Shown: piece by piece, positions 7,134-16,803 of the stretch
Position numbering within the stretch: the stretch's first letter is position 1
Layout: each line of letters opens with the position of its first letter
Assembly (NCBI GenBank): GCA_034665305.1
Contig: JAXDFZ010000024.1
Location: 1-64,000, forward strand
Origin: DASXRU01 sp034665305
GTDB taxonomy: Bacteria > Acidobacteriota > Blastocatellia > Pyrinomonadales > Pyrinomonadaceae
Length of the DNA: 64,000 nt
Direction: 5' to 3'
The notes under the pieces: model-generated
Seen by the model: only the letters and a program-made list of their open reading frames with translations
Databases searched by the model: none
Told to the model about the DNA's origin: nothing
Translations under genes and position numbers: made by a program

Positions 7134-8768
7134 ATGCAAACCCGTTCCCCAAAGCGCATTGGCGCCCTCGTCGCAACGCTGATAGCGATAGCAGCGTTCG
7201 TTCCCGCGGCCATGGCCCAGGAAACTTCCTACAAAGCATCCTTCAAAAATAACAAAGAGGCGGTTCCGATTAACGTGCTGGTGGGCCAGTCGCGCGTTAT
7301 CAACTTTGATAAATCGATTGGACGCTTTTCAGTTTCGAATCCTGAAATTGCGGAAGCCGTGCTGGTGGCGCCGGATCAGGTGCTGGTGAACGGAAAGGGC
7401 TTCGGCCAGGTCAACTTCATCGCCTGGGAACAGACTGGCGGCGAGTTTCTGGTGTTCGACGTCTATGTGCGCGCCAACCTCTCGCTAATTGATTCGCAGA
7501 TTCGCGCGCTGTTTCCGAAAGACGATATCCGGCTGAGCCAGGCGAACGGTTCCGTCGTCATGTCCGGCAGTGTCCGCGACGCGAAAACGGTGGGCCAGGC
7601 GCAAGCCGTTATCGAAGCCGCCGGTTTCAAGACTGTGAACATGTTGGAGTCGCCCGTGAAAAACATTCAGCAGGTGCAGCTGCAAGTGCGGGTCGCGGAA
7701 GTGAATCGCACAAAGTTGCGCGACTACGGAACGTCATTCAGCGCTTTGCCGCCGGGCGGCACGGTGGGTTATGTGAACAGCGGCGGCGGACCGAGTTCAT
7801 TGAATGAAGCCGCCACCAGCCCCATAGCAGCGACGCTTGAGAGTCTGCTTTCGCCGGCCCTCAATGTCTTTCTTTTCAATCGCACTATTAACACGTCGGC
7901 GATGCTGCGGGTATTGCGGACCCAGGGCGCATTTCGCGAACTAGCGGAGCCCAACCTGATCGCGATGGATGGCCAGCAAGCAAGCTTTTTGGCCGGCGGC
8001 GAATTTCCCGTTCCCGTTGTCCAGGCTGGCGGTGGCGGGTCGAATGGCAGCGTCGGGATGACAGTAGTGTTCAAAGAGTATGGCGTTCGTCTCAACTTCA
8101 AACCGAACATTATTGACGAAGATCACATTCGGCTCGAGCTGGAACCAGAAGTTTCGACCATCGACTTTGCGACCGGAGTCAAATTCAGCGGCTTCCTGAT
8201 CCCCGCGTTGCGCACGCGCCGCGCAAAGACTGCGATCGAATTGCGCGACGGTCAGTCGTTTGCACTGGCTGGTCTGCTCGACAACTCAGAAACGAAAACG
8301 CTGTCACGGATTCCGATTGTGAGCGACATACCTGTTGTAGGTGCGCTCTTCAAGTCGAAGTCTTTCCAAAAGAATGAAACCGAGTTGATGTTTTTCGTAA
8401 CCGCGCATCTCGTGAAACCGGTTAGCCCGGATGATCTGCCGGCGACGCATGGAGTGGATGGTTTGAAGAACGGCTCGCCGCTGGGTGTAGAGCCGAAGGG
8501 CGAAGGCATTCAGGGTCAGTCCGGTTATTCCATCAAAGGCGAAAATACGCCGGACCCGAAAGCGCCCGGTACGCCGGAAGTAACGCCGGCAAAGACTTCA
8601 ACCAGCGCAGCGGAAACCAAGGCGGTAACGAAAGCAGAAGTCCCCCTCGCAGTGATTAAAGATGACGCCGGCACAACTGCCTCCACGTTAAACGCCAAGC
8701 CGTTGTTGGTTCCGGAGAATCCACTTGGTCCGCCACCGCCGCCGCCGGCGAAGTGGGCCCGCAACTAG
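7134..8768 (+). CDS. cpaC: Tad outer-membrane secretin CpaC/RcpA
   Basis: This 544-residue precursor has a signal peptide ending AAMAQ and then the pilus-secretin N-terminal domain (about 35-105). A BON-like repeat follows (about 105-175), and the type II/III secretin barrel domain lies from about 220 to 445 with ELEPEVSTIDF and SFALAGLLDN. The last 100 residues form a Pro/Ala/Thr-rich tail ending in a run of prolines. AAGGAG eight bases upstream supports the ATG at 7134 rather than a further upstream start. It forms the ring through which the Flp pilus leaves the cell. Confidence 0.93.
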   Translation: MQTRSPKRIGALVATLIAIAAFVPAAMAQETSYKASFKNNKEAVPINVLVGQSRVINFDKSIGRFSVSNPEIAEAVLVAPDQVLVNGKGFGQVNFIAWEQTGGEFLVFDVYVRANLSLIDSQIRALFPKDDIRLSQANGSVVMSGSVRDAKTVGQAQAVIEAAGFKTVNMLESPVKNIQQVQLQVRVAEVNRTKLRDYGTSFSALPPGGTVGYVNSGGGPSSLNEAATSPIAATLESLLSPALNVFLFNRTINTSAMLRVLRTQGAFRELAEPNLIAMDGQQASFLAGGEFPVPVVQAGGGGSNGSVGMTVVFKEYGVRLNFKPNIIDEDHIRLELEPEVSTIDFATGVKFSGFLIPALRTRRAKTAIELRDGQSFALAGLLDNSETKTLSRIPIVSDIPVVGALFKSKSFQKNETELMFFVTAHLVKPVSPDDLPATHGVDGLKNGSPLGVEPKGEGIQGQSGYSIKGENTPDPKAPGTPEVTPAKTSTSAAETKAVTKAEVPLAVIKDDAGTTASTLNAKPLLVPENPLGPPPPPPAKWARN

Positions 8769-8834
8769 CTCAATACCTCAGGTCGAACGCAAAGCCCCGA
8801 GATTTGTCTCTTCGGATCATTTGGAGGCTCAGCT

Positions 8835-10001
8835 ATGGACCGGCAACTAAAACCAAAGATGACTGACCGCAAAGGGGAGCGCGGCTCGGTGCTTGCGCTC
8901 TCCGCCATCGGGATGATGGCGTTGCTACTCGCCGTCGGTTTGGGAGTAGACATCAGCCACCTTTACCTGGCCAAAACCGATCTGCAAAACGCAGCCGACG
9001 CGGCGGCGCTGGCGGGAGCGTCGGCCCTGAATTCTTCGCCCGGTGGCATCACCGAAGCGGTAACGCGGGCCACGACGGCGATGAACAATTACGAATTCAA
9101 TAAGAGCGGCACGCCCAATGTCTCCTTCCCGGGTGATCAAGTTAAGTTCGCCGTCAACCTCGATGGCGCCTACGTAGATGAACTAACGGCGCGGGGCATC
9201 GCTGCCAACATACGTTTCGTTAAGGTGACATCACAAGAATCTCCGGTGGGCATGACGATGGCCTCTGTGGTACTCGGCAGCAGCCGTAATATTACTGCGA
9301 CTGCTACCGCGGGTCTTTCCGTTCCGATCAATGTCTATTGCAACTTCATTCCGCTGTCCGTAATCGATTACGACATTCCCATGACGCCGGGCCAAACGTA
9401 CACAATACGTGCCGCTACTGGCGGTTCTCCATCGCCAGGGAATTATCAAATTCTTGCTATCGCCGGGCCAGGCGGAGTTGACGTCGGATTCGGCATTGGC
9501 GCCGGCGTTGATGCATGCGCGGAAAAAGGCGCCACGTATTCCGTCGACACGAAACCGGGCGTCACCGCCGGCAAAGTGCGTACCGGAATCAACTCACGGT
9601 TTGACGATTACCAGGGCAGCCAACTCGACCCCGTCGCCGAACCGCCGGACACCAACGTCAAACAGGGAATCACTCACGATGAATATATGGCGGCGAATGA
9701 TCCCAAGAGCTCCTTTTATCACGACCCACGATACTGGCAGGCGCCTGCCCATCCGGGTGTAGCCGACCGGCGCGTGGTTCTCATTCCGATCGTAAAACTT
9801 GCTGAGTACGACCAGGGACGCGACACCGTGAAGTTCAATCGTTTCGGCGCGTTTTTTCTTAAGACCAAAGCCGGGAGCGGCAATGGCGGCGACATACAGG
9901 CGGAGTACATCGAGGACCGTTTCGCAGTTGGGAAGGGCAGTTACAACCCGAACGGCGAGGCCGGCGATCCACTGTTGGCCGCTCCTGTGCTCTACAAGTA
10001 G
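8835..10001 (+). CDS. TadG-like pilus protein
   Basis: The 388-residue protein has an N-terminal TadG/TadE-like segment starting ERGSVLALSAIGMM, a transmembrane helix and then HLYLAKTDLQNAADAAALAG, the classic TadG pattern. The remainder is a large extracytoplasmic domain with several aromatic residues and no recognised fold. GGAGG is placed well before the ATG. TadG is a membrane-anchored component of the Tad machine with a role in mating-pair or pilus stability in other species. This copy lacks an obvious complete VWA domain. Confidence 0.8.
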   Translation: MDRQLKPKMTDRKGERGSVLALSAIGMMALLLAVGLGVDISHLYLAKTDLQNAADAAALAGASALNSSPGGITEAVTRATTAMNNYEFNKSGTPNVSFPGDQVKFAVNLDGAYVDELTARGIAANIRFVKVTSQESPVGMTMASVVLGSSRNITATATAGLSVPINVYCNFIPLSVIDYDIPMTPGQTYTIRAATGGSPSPGNYQILAIAGPGGVDVGFGIGAGVDACAEKGATYSVDTKPGVTAGKVRTGINSRFDDYQGSQLDPVAEPPDTNVKQGITHDEYMAANDPKSSFYHDPRYWQAPAHPGVADRRVVLIPIVKLAEYDQGRDTVKFNRFGAFFLKTKAGSGNGGDIQAEYIEDRFAVGKGSYNPNGEAGDPLLAAPVLYK

Positions 10002-10028
10002 AAACCGCAGCGCCCGACTTTTTACGGG

Positions 10029-10574
10029 ATGATTCCTATGCGCACCAGACTTCGCAAAATTCGTCTACACCGGCGCTTGCGGCGCTGCGCGAAGTTGCGC
10101 GTATTCGCTCGTGACCAACGGGGCATCCAACTCGTTGAGCTCGCCATAGTCCTTCCGATTCTGATGGTCCTATTCGCCGCCACGGCCGAGTTCGGACGCT
10201 TCTTTTACGAGTACACAACGTTGGCGAAGGCCGCACGGGGCGGCGCTCGCTATTTAGTCACCACTTCCGTTTGTCCCGCCTCGGATGTTCAAGCGAAGAA
10301 CCTGGTGGTCTACGGAAATCTGGCGGGAACCGGCGATCCCGTGATCAGCGGACTTAGCTCAGCTAACGTCAGAGTCGTAAGGAAAGACAAAGACGGCGTG
10401 GTGCAGACCGCGGGAGTACCCCGGACCGTGACAATCGAAATCACAGGATTCAAGTACGAGCCAATGTTTGGTATGGGCCCGATGATTAACCGCCCGTCGT
10501 TGAACCTGAATATTGATCTGGCTCCCGCCGCGACCATGCGTTACCTGCTGACTACGCCATTGCTCTGTTCGTGA
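10029..10574 (+). CDS. TadE-like pseudopilin (first)
   Basis: The 181-residue protein has a long, very basic leader of about 30 residues and then DQRGIQLVELAIVLPILMVL. The Glu in the helix and the Gly before it match TadE-type prepilins processed by CpaA. The sequence EFGRFFYEYTTLAKAARGGARY is the typical continuation. TadE and TadF are minor pilins required for Flp assembly. An ATG at 10038 would shorten the leader by three residues. It lies 27 bases after the tadG-like gene. Confidence 0.85.
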   Translation: MIPMRTRLRKIRLHRRLRRCAKLRVFARDQRGIQLVELAIVLPILMVLFAATAEFGRFFYEYTTLAKAARGGARYLVTTSVCPASDVQAKNLVVYGNLAGTGDPVISGLSSANVRVVRKDKDGVVQTAGVPRTVTIEITGFKYEPMFGMGPMINRPSLNLNIDLAPAATMRYLLTTPLLCS

Positions 10575-10578
10575 AGTT

Positions 10579-11019
10579 ATGGTTATCAGGAATAAAAACC
10601 GGGAACGAGGCGCGACGCTGGTTGAGTTTGCAATCGGCGCCACGGTCTTTCTGACGGCAATGTTCGCGGTCCTGGAATTTGGCCGCGCGCTTTGGGTGCA
10701 CAACGCTCTGTCCGATGCAGCGCGAAGAGGCGCGCGTTATGCAGTCATGAATCCTGCCTCCAGCCAGGCTGCGGTGAAGAATGTCGTCGTCTATGGCGAC
10801 CCGGCCGGCGGCACGCAACCACTGGTCGAGAATCTTACGACCGACAATATCAGCGTCACTTACACAGGTTTTTCCCTGGACGCAGGAACGGCGTCGGTGA
10901 GTATTACGGGATATCAATTCCGCTTAATCATTCCCATCATCGGCACGACGATTCAAATGCCGAATTACCACACGACCCTGACCGGGGAAAGTGTGGGCCT
11001 GGTGCCGCCCAATATTTGA
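10579..11019 (+). CDS. TadE-like pseudopilin (second)
   Basis: The 146-residue protein begins MVIRNKNRERG and continues ATLVEFAIGATVFLTAM and LEFGRALWVHNALSDAARRG, again a TadE-type minor pilin. It is related to the preceding gene, and both carry a KNVVVYGxxAG or similar motif in the soluble domain, so the pair arose by duplication. It starts only four bases after the first copy ends, which suggests coupled translation. Confidence 0.85.
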   Translation: MVIRNKNRERGATLVEFAIGATVFLTAMFAVLEFGRALWVHNALSDAARRGARYAVMNPASSQAAVKNVVVYGDPAGGTQPLVENLTTDNISVTYTGFSLDAGTASVSITGYQFRLIIPIIGTTIQMPNYHTTLTGESVGLVPPNI

Positions 11020-11075
11020 AACGGCAGAGTTTTGCCAACACCAGAGTTCGAAGATCAAGGTTGCAACTAAATCAA

Positions 11076-12332
11076 ATGACACAACCAATAACATTCGTAG
11101 TGCTAAGCACCAGCCTGGGAAGTTTCAAGGAAATCCGCACCGCGCTTTCCACTGATAGCCGCACTCGTTTGTTGGCGGGTGGCGATGACGCGGAGCAGCT
11201 CTACGACGAATTTCTCAGACTGAAGCCCGCGGCGGCGATCGTGACGATTGGCCATAACGTAGAAGGAGCCCTGGCGTTGATCGCGCGTTTTGCCACGGAA
11301 GCTCCGGCGACCGCCTTGATCTCGGCCGCCGAGAATCCTTCACCGGATCTTATTCTTCGCAGTATGCGCGCGGGCGCTCGCGATTTTCTGCGTTTGCCAG
11401 TGAACAGCGATGAACTGCGAACGGTGTTGGATCGCACCGCGGAGTTCTGCGGCGCCCAGGTTGCCGCGCCGGCGCAAAAGGGCCGAATGATTGCGGTGTT
11501 CTCCAGCAAGGGCGGTTGCGGAACGTCATTTGTTGCGACCAACATCGCCGCCGCCACTTCGTCGCCGACGGTGCTGGTCGATTTGAATTTGCAAGCAGGC
11601 GACCTGCCGCTGTTTCTGGGCGTCGATCCGAAGTATTCGATCGCCGACATGGTTGAGAGCCGGGCCCGTTTGGACAGCTCTCTAATCAAGAGCTACATCA
11701 CGCCGTGTTCACCAAATCTGTCGCTGCTGGCAGCGCCGAAGGAAGCCGATTCCGCCGATGAGATCGAGCCGGAACATGTCTTTGAAGTTCTGGAAAGAAT
11801 GCGGGAGTCCTATGAATACGTGGTGATCGATCCGCAACACACTTTTGATTCGATCACGCTCGCGGCGCTGGACCAGTGCGATGACATTGTCCTCGTATTG
11901 ACTTTGGACATTCCGGCAATTCGCAGCGCGCAGCGATCGCTGGAAATCTTTGACCGCCTTGGTTACCCGCGGCAAAAAATTCGCGTGATCGTCAATCGTT
12001 GGAGCAAACAAATCGATCTGGATCTTCGCCAAGTCGAAAAGTTTCTTGGCGAGCCGGTGGTGGGATTCATTCCCAGCGACTATCAGACGGCCGTGAACTC
12101 CATCAACCTGGGCCAGCCACTCGTCCAGTCTGACTCCACTTCGAAGATTGCGCTGGAGATCAAACGCATCGCGCGGACCATAGTGGGCGAGCCGGTGCGA
12201 GTAACGGATTTACAACCCAGACGGCGGCGCTCCTGGAAGTCTATTTGGCGGCGCGAGCAAGGGCACAACACCACCGCGGTGGCTGAGAGCGGCACTGCAG
12301 GCCTCGTGATGGCGCGTCGTTTCGGCTCTTAG
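11076..12332 (+). CDS. cpaE: Tad pilus localisation ATPase CpaE/TadZ
   Basis: This 418-residue protein joins an N-terminal receiver-like domain (about 1-130) to a ParA/MinD-type ATPase. The deviant Walker A is SKGGCGTSFVATN around residues 144-156 and Walker B-like segments follow. In the receiver-like domain the usual phosphorylated Asp position reads AAIVTIGHN, so it appears to be a pseudo-receiver, as in many CpaE proteins. CpaE/TadZ places the Tad machine at a cell pole. The ATG at 11076 was chosen because the upstream in-frame extension overlaps the tadE-like gene and has no coding character. Confidence 0.9.
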   Translation: MTQPITFVVLSTSLGSFKEIRTALSTDSRTRLLAGGDDAEQLYDEFLRLKPAAAIVTIGHNVEGALALIARFATEAPATALISAAENPSPDLILRSMRAGARDFLRLPVNSDELRTVLDRTAEFCGAQVAAPAQKGRMIAVFSSKGGCGTSFVATNIAAATSSPTVLVDLNLQAGDLPLFLGVDPKYSIADMVESRARLDSSLIKSYITPCSPNLSLLAAPKEADSADEIEPEHVFEVLERMRESYEYVVIDPQHTFDSITLAALDQCDDIVLVLTLDIPAIRSAQRSLEIFDRLGYPRQKIRVIVNRWSKQIDLDLRQVEKFLGEPVVGFIPSDYQTAVNSINLGQPLVQSDSTSKIALEIKRIARTIVGEPVRVTDLQPRRRRSWKSIWRREQGHNTTAVAESGTAGLVMARRFGS

Positions 12333-12377
12333 GAAAATCGACCACTGCGCTGACAGCGGCGCTGCAAAGAGAACACC

Positions 12378-13718
12378 ATGGCACTTCGTGAACGACTAAT
12401 CAGGGAAACGGCGGCTGGTCCGGTTGTGGCCAACGGCGACGGTAACGGCAATGGCCAGGTCAGTTATCAGGAGATGAAATCGCGCTTGCACCGGGCGCTG
12501 ATCAATCGAATGGATCTGACTAAGCTGACGTCCATGCCGCCGGAGCAATTGAATGCCGAAGTTTCGCGCCTGGCCGAGAGCGTACTCGCCACTGAAGCGA
12601 TGCCGCTATCGGCGGCTGAACGCGACAAGCTGGTCAATGAAGTGCAGCACGAGTTATTCGGCCTCGGCCCGCTTGAGATTCTGCTGGCCGATCCGGCGAT
12701 CTCAGACATTTTGGTAAACGCGCCGGACAGCATCTACATCGAGCGGCGCGGCAAGCTGGAAGTAACGAACGTTGCCTTCAAGGACAACGACCACCTGATG
12801 CGGGTGATTGAACGCATTGTTTCCTCAGTCGGCCGGCGCATCGATGAATCTTCGCCTATGGTCGATGCGCGACTACAAGATGGTTCACGTGTCAACGCCA
12901 TCATTCCGCCGTTGTCGATCGATGGTCCAGTCCTTTCGATCCGCCGTTTCGGCGCCGAGCCTTTGCGCATGAGTTCGTTGATTGAGAATTGCGCGCTCAC
13001 CAAAGAAATTGCCGACATGCTGGAGATGTGCGTGCGCGCCAGGTTGAACGTTGTAATTTCCGGCGGTACCGGCGCCGGCAAAACGACTTTGTTGAATGCG
13101 CTCTCGGCCTACATTCCGGAGAATGAACGCATCGTTACGATCGAAGATTCCGCTGAGTTGCAGCTACAGCAGCCGCATGTAGTGCGGCTGGAAACGCGGC
13201 CGCCAAACATCGAAGGCCGCGGTGAAGTTACGCAACGTGATTTAGTGCGAAACGCTTTGCGCATGCGTCCCGATCGAATTGTGATCGGCGAGGTGCGCGG
13301 CGGTGAGGCGATCGACATGCTCCAGGCTATGAACACCGGTCATGACGGCAGTTTGACTACCATTCACGCCAACACTCCGCGCGACGCTCTGTCGCGTTTG
13401 GAAACCATGATTCAGATGACCGGCATGCGTTTGGGCGAACGCGCGATGCGCCAGCAGGTTGCGGCGGCGATCGACATGGTGCTGCAAGTTGCCAGGCTGT
13501 CCGACGGTTCGCGGCGCGTAACCTCCATTTCAGAAATCACCGGAATGGAAGGCGACACGATCACCATGCAGGAGATTTTCCAGTACGAGCGGACCGGCGT
13601 CGATCGCGAGGGAACAGTCGTCGGACGCTTCCGCGCCACCGGCATTCGCCCGCGTTTTGCCGAGAAGTTGAAGGCCTGTGGCTTGCAGTTGCCGCGGATC
13701 TTCTTTGAAGACGTGTAG
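12378..13718 (+). CDS. cpaF: Tad secretion ATPase CpaF/TadA
   Basis: The 446-residue hexameric ATPase powers Flp polymerisation at the inner membrane. An N-terminal helical domain is followed by the core with Walker A GGTGAGKT (about 229-236), the Asp box IEDSAELQL, Walker B IVIGEVRGGEAIDM and the His box TTIHAN. The length and motif order are normal for the TadA/VirB11 class. It sits between cpaE and tadB as usual. Confidence 0.95.
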   Translation: MALRERLIRETAAGPVVANGDGNGNGQVSYQEMKSRLHRALINRMDLTKLTSMPPEQLNAEVSRLAESVLATEAMPLSAAERDKLVNEVQHELFGLGPLEILLADPAISDILVNAPDSIYIERRGKLEVTNVAFKDNDHLMRVIERIVSSVGRRIDESSPMVDARLQDGSRVNAIIPPLSIDGPVLSIRRFGAEPLRMSSLIENCALTKEIADMLEMCVRARLNVVISGGTGAGKTTLLNALSAYIPENERIVTIEDSAELQLQQPHVVRLETRPPNIEGRGEVTQRDLVRNALRMRPDRIVIGEVRGGEAIDMLQAMNTGHDGSLTTIHANTPRDALSRLETMIQMTGMRLGERAMRQQVAAAIDMVLQVARLSDGSRRVTSISEITGMEGDTITMQEIFQYERTGVDREGTVVGRFRATGIRPRFAEKLKACGLQLPRIFFEDV

Positions 13719-13764
13719 CGCCTTCATGTAGCGCAGGGTTCAGCCTGTGTAACTTGAAACACAC

Positions 13765-13782
13765 CACAGACCGAAGTCTGTG
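13765..13782. repeat. Short palindromic intergenic repeat
   Basis: CACAGAC and GTCTGTG face each other around CGAA in the gap between cpaF and tadB. It resembles the palindromic repeats at 16804 and 39651 in its ACAGAC/ACAGGC core. It lies where the tadB ribosome-binding site would be expected and may affect translation of that gene. Confidence 0.5.
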
Positions 13783-13797
13783 CCACCAAAAAACGCA

Positions 13798-14763
13798 ATG
13801 TTGATTTCATTTCTTGTTTTTCTTTTCGCCTTGTTCCTGGTGTTCGGCGCTTATCTGCTGGCCACGCAGGGGTCGGACGCAAAGCGTGCGCGTTTGAGAC
13901 AACGGCTCTCCGAGGCGCTGCTTCATTCGGCACACACCGACGATCCGGAAGTGGTGCTGGCCCGTAACGAACTGCTGAGCGAAATCCCCACGCTGAACCG
14001 CCTGTTCATTCGGTTGCAAGTTGCGACGCGGTTAAAGCGGATGCTCGATCAGGCCGACCTGCACATTACGGTCACGCGCCTGCTGATGTTCGCGGCGATG
14101 GCCGGGATTCTGGCTGCGCTCGCGGCTTCGGTTGTACTGGGATCGGTAATTCTGGTTGCGTTTGCGGGAGTGGTGGCGGCGTCGGTTCCGTTTTTGCACG
14201 TCTGGTGGAAAAGAAAGAAACGCTTTGATCGTTTCCTGGAAAACTTGCCGGACGCCCTCGACCTGATGAGCCGGGCGCTTTCCGCTGGACATGCTTTTTC
14301 AGAATCTCTGCACATGGTTTCGATCGAGATGCCCGAACCGATTGCCACTGAGTTTCGCAAGACTTACGAAGAACAAAATTTGGGCTTATCACTGAAGCTG
14401 GCGCTGGAGAATCTGGTCCAGCGGATTCCTCTCCTCGATCTGCGGATGTGCGTGACAGCCGTGATGATCCAGCGCGAAACCGGCGGCAACCTTGCCGAGA
14501 TTCTGGAGAAAGTGGCCTACACGATTCGCGAACGCTTTCGCATCATGGGCGACTTGAAGACGCTGACCACCAGCTCGCGAATGTCGGCATGGATACTTTG
14601 CGGTCTGCCGATCTTCGTGTCGATTGCAGTGACGGTCATGAATCCGGAGTACATGAGTGTGCTTTGGAAAGATCCGCGCGGTCACGTGCTGATCGCGGTG
14701 GCGATGTTTCTGCAGGTCACCGGAATGCTGATTGTTAGAAAGATACTGAACATAAAAATTTAG
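13798..14763 (+). CDS. tadB: Tad inner-membrane platform protein TadB
   Basis: The 321-residue type II secretion F-domain protein has an N-terminal membrane helix and a helix pair near 95-130. The cytoplasmic segment LPDALDLMSRALSAGHAF is typical of TadB, and the C-terminal hydrophobic segments lie at about 265-320. TadB and TadC form the platform that works with CpaF. The ATG at 13798 was chosen because it starts exactly at the hydrophobic segment. A GTG at 13780 would add six residues read from the palindromic repeat. No good Shine-Dalgarno is visible for either. Confidence 0.9.
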   Translation: MLISFLVFLFALFLVFGAYLLATQGSDAKRARLRQRLSEALLHSAHTDDPEVVLARNELLSEIPTLNRLFIRLQVATRLKRMLDQADLHITVTRLLMFAAMAGILAALAASVVLGSVILVAFAGVVAASVPFLHVWWKRKKRFDRFLENLPDALDLMSRALSAGHAFSESLHMVSIEMPEPIATEFRKTYEEQNLGLSLKLALENLVQRIPLLDLRMCVTAVMIQRETGGNLAEILEKVAYTIRERFRIMGDLKTLTTSSRMSAWILCGLPIFVSIAVTVMNPEYMSVLWKDPRGHVLIAVAMFLQVTGMLIVRKILNIKI

Positions 14764-14805
14764 GGCCGTGAACCGTAAACCGTCAACCGAGATCTGAACC
14801 CTGAA

Positions 14806-14836
14806 ACCCGATACCCGATACCCGATACCGATACCC
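14806..14836. repeat. Heptamer tandem repeat between tadB and tadC
   Basis: The unit ACCCGAT occurs three times in perfect tandem (14806-14826), followed by ACCGAT and ACCC. It lies just before the tadC start codon at 14847, inside the presumed tad transcript. Repeat-number change would alter the spacing between the two genes. Confidence 0.75.
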
Positions 14837-14846
14837 AAAAAACGCC

Positions 14847-15776
14847 ATGCTCCTAATATCCATCTTTACCTTCGTTTGCATCTCGCTCGGCGTCATGGGC
14901 TTGTACTGGCTCGTCTACCGCCCGCAGAGCGCTGCGACTGAGCGCTTACGGCGACTGGGTGAAGGAAGCGCCAGCGTCAATATGCCGGCAGTCTCGCTGG
15001 TTGAAGAACGGCCCGTTGCGGAATTCGCGGAACGAGTCGCCGCGCCATTCAATCGTTTGTTACCGCCCTCGGCGGCGGAAGTTCGCAAACTGCAAAAGCA
15101 ACTGATGCAGGCCGGCTTCCGCGGTCCTGACGCGCCGGCAATTTATCGCGCCATTCAACTGGCTGCGATGGCAGGATGTCCCGGAGCTGTCGCCCTGGGC
15201 TGTGCAGTGATGGCTTATCCGCTCACCAATGCGCTGCTCTGGATTTTGATGGCCTTTGTGACAGGCTTTTTCCTGCCGCGTTACATTCTTGGAAAAATGA
15301 TTCGCTCGCGGCAATTGCGCGTCCGCTGGGGCCTGGCCGACGCTCTTGATTTGATGGTCATTTCAATCGAAGCCGGACTGGGCCTGAATGCAGCGATGAT
15401 GCGCGTCAGTGAGGAGCTGAAAGACGTTCATCGCGATATTAGCGAAGAGTTTGAGTTGGCCAATCTGGAAATTCGCGTGGGCCGCGAACGTGATGAAGCT
15501 TTGCATAACCTCGCAGAGCGGACCGGCGTCGACGATCTGCGCAGTCTGGTAGCAATGCTGATCCAGGCCGATCGGTTTGGAACTTCGATCGCTCGCGCCG
15601 TGCGCGCTTTTTCGGATTCGCTGCGGACGAAACGACGTCAACGAGCTGAACAAGCTGCGCAAAAGGCGGCGGTAAAACTTTTGCTACCGCTCGCTTGTTT
15701 TCTTTTTCCCACACTGTTCATTGCCATCCTCGGGCCGGCTGCCCTTACGCTGATCGATGTTGTTAAGAAGTTGTAG
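14847..15776 (+). CDS. tadC: Tad inner-membrane platform protein TadC
   Basis: This 309-residue protein is the second T2SS F-domain protein of the locus. It has an N-terminal membrane helix and a central helical hairpin near 105-150. The conserved WGLADALDLMVISIEAGLGL motif follows, and the C-terminal pair of membrane segments ends TLIDVVKKL. The length and pairing with tadB are standard. Confidence 0.92.
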   Translation: MLLISIFTFVCISLGVMGLYWLVYRPQSAATERLRRLGEGSASVNMPAVSLVEERPVAEFAERVAAPFNRLLPPSAAEVRKLQKQLMQAGFRGPDAPAIYRAIQLAAMAGCPGAVALGCAVMAYPLTNALLWILMAFVTGFFLPRYILGKMIRSRQLRVRWGLADALDLMVISIEAGLGLNAAMMRVSEELKDVHRDISEEFELANLEIRVGRERDEALHNLAERTGVDDLRSLVAMLIQADRFGTSIARAVRAFSDSLRTKRRQRAEQAAQKAAVKLLLPLACFLFPTLFIAILGPAALTLIDVVKKL

Positions 15777-15802
15777 GTGTCTTATTCAATGAGGAGCTTC
15801 CC

Positions 15803-16798
15803 ATGAGCAAACGCACCATCATCGCCGTCGCCATCGCATTTGTCCTGAGCATAGGCGTCACCGCACTTTGGAGCGCGCAAACAATTACGCGTGAGGGCGA
15901 CCCGGACGCAAACGTACTCGAGGACGCCGGCTCTGAGGCTGGTCCGAGCGCGCCGGAAAAGAAAAACGGCAACCGGGTCGCTCGCTTTTTCACGGCGCCA
16001 TTCCGCGCCGTGGGCCATCTCTTCGGTCGCGGCAAAGATGAGGACAACAAGCCCAGGCGTATGACCGAGAAGGACGCCGCGAAATTCGAAAGCGCTCCCG
16101 TCACGCGCGTGTCGGATAGCCGCTCGGCGGACAAAGAGAAGGGAACCGGTCCCAGTTCGACGGGTTCGGCGCGTGATCATCTTGCGACCGGCCGCGCGTT
16201 GCTGCTGACCGGACGGGTCAACGACGCGATTGCAGAATTGTCGCTGGCGGTTTCCCTCGATCCGCGCCTCGGCGAAGCCAACAATCTTCTGGGGCTTGCG
16301 TACGACCGGAAGGGTATGGGCGAGCGCGCGAAAGAGTCTTATGAGAAGGCCGTGAATATTGAAGAGGATGCGCAGACCTTAAACAACCTCGGGTTTTCGC
16401 TCTATCAAAACGGGAACTACAAAGCGGCGGTCGATCGTTTGAAACGGGCGGCAAAACTCGCTCCCGGCGATCAGCGGATCCTGAATAACCTGGCCCTCGC
16501 GCAAAGCCGGCTGGGTAAATACGACGACGCGTATAAGACTTTTGCGCGCGCCGGCGGCGAACTAACCGGGCGCTTGAATGTCGCGACGATGCTGGAACGT
16601 GCCGGCCGTGACGAAGAAGCGATCAAGCAATATGAAGCGGCGCTGCGGCTACAGCCAAAATCGTCGGTCGTCCTGCGGCGCGTCACGGAACTTTACCAAA
16701 GAGTCGGAAGGATTTCAGACGCACAGGCGTCGCGCCAGGCGCTGACGAACCTGGCCAACGAAATGGCGGCTTCCGGTAACGCCACCGCCACCCGATAG
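15803..16798 (+). CDS. tadD: TPR protein, TadD-like
   Basis: The 331-residue protein has an N-terminal signal anchor (about 5-25) and a basic, Pro/Lys-rich linker of about 95 residues. Five or so tetratricopeptide repeats follow from about 125 to 315, for example ARDHLATGRALLLTGRVNDA and RILNNLALAQSRLGKYDDA. TadD of other tad loci is a TPR lipoprotein needed for secretin assembly. This one lacks a lipobox Cys, so the assignment rests on the repeats and on its place directly after tadC. Confidence 0.75.
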   Translation: MSKRTIIAVAIAFVLSIGVTALWSAQTITREGDPDANVLEDAGSEAGPSAPEKKNGNRVARFFTAPFRAVGHLFGRGKDEDNKPRRMTEKDAAKFESAPVTRVSDSRSADKEKGTGPSSTGSARDHLATGRALLLTGRVNDAIAELSLAVSLDPRLGEANNLLGLAYDRKGMGERAKESYEKAVNIEEDAQTLNNLGFSLYQNGNYKAAVDRLKRAAKLAPGDQRILNNLALAQSRLGKYDDAYKTFARAGGELTGRLNVATMLERAGRDEEAIKQYEAALRLQPKSSVVLRRVTELYQRVGRISDAQASRQALTNLANEMAASGNATATR

Positions 16799-16803
16799 AC
16801 GTA

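Noticed and set aside
12372..12392. TGGCAC at the cpaF start as a sigma-54 promoter
   Set aside because: The bases at the -12 position read GAAC rather than TTGC, and the motif overlaps the start codon.
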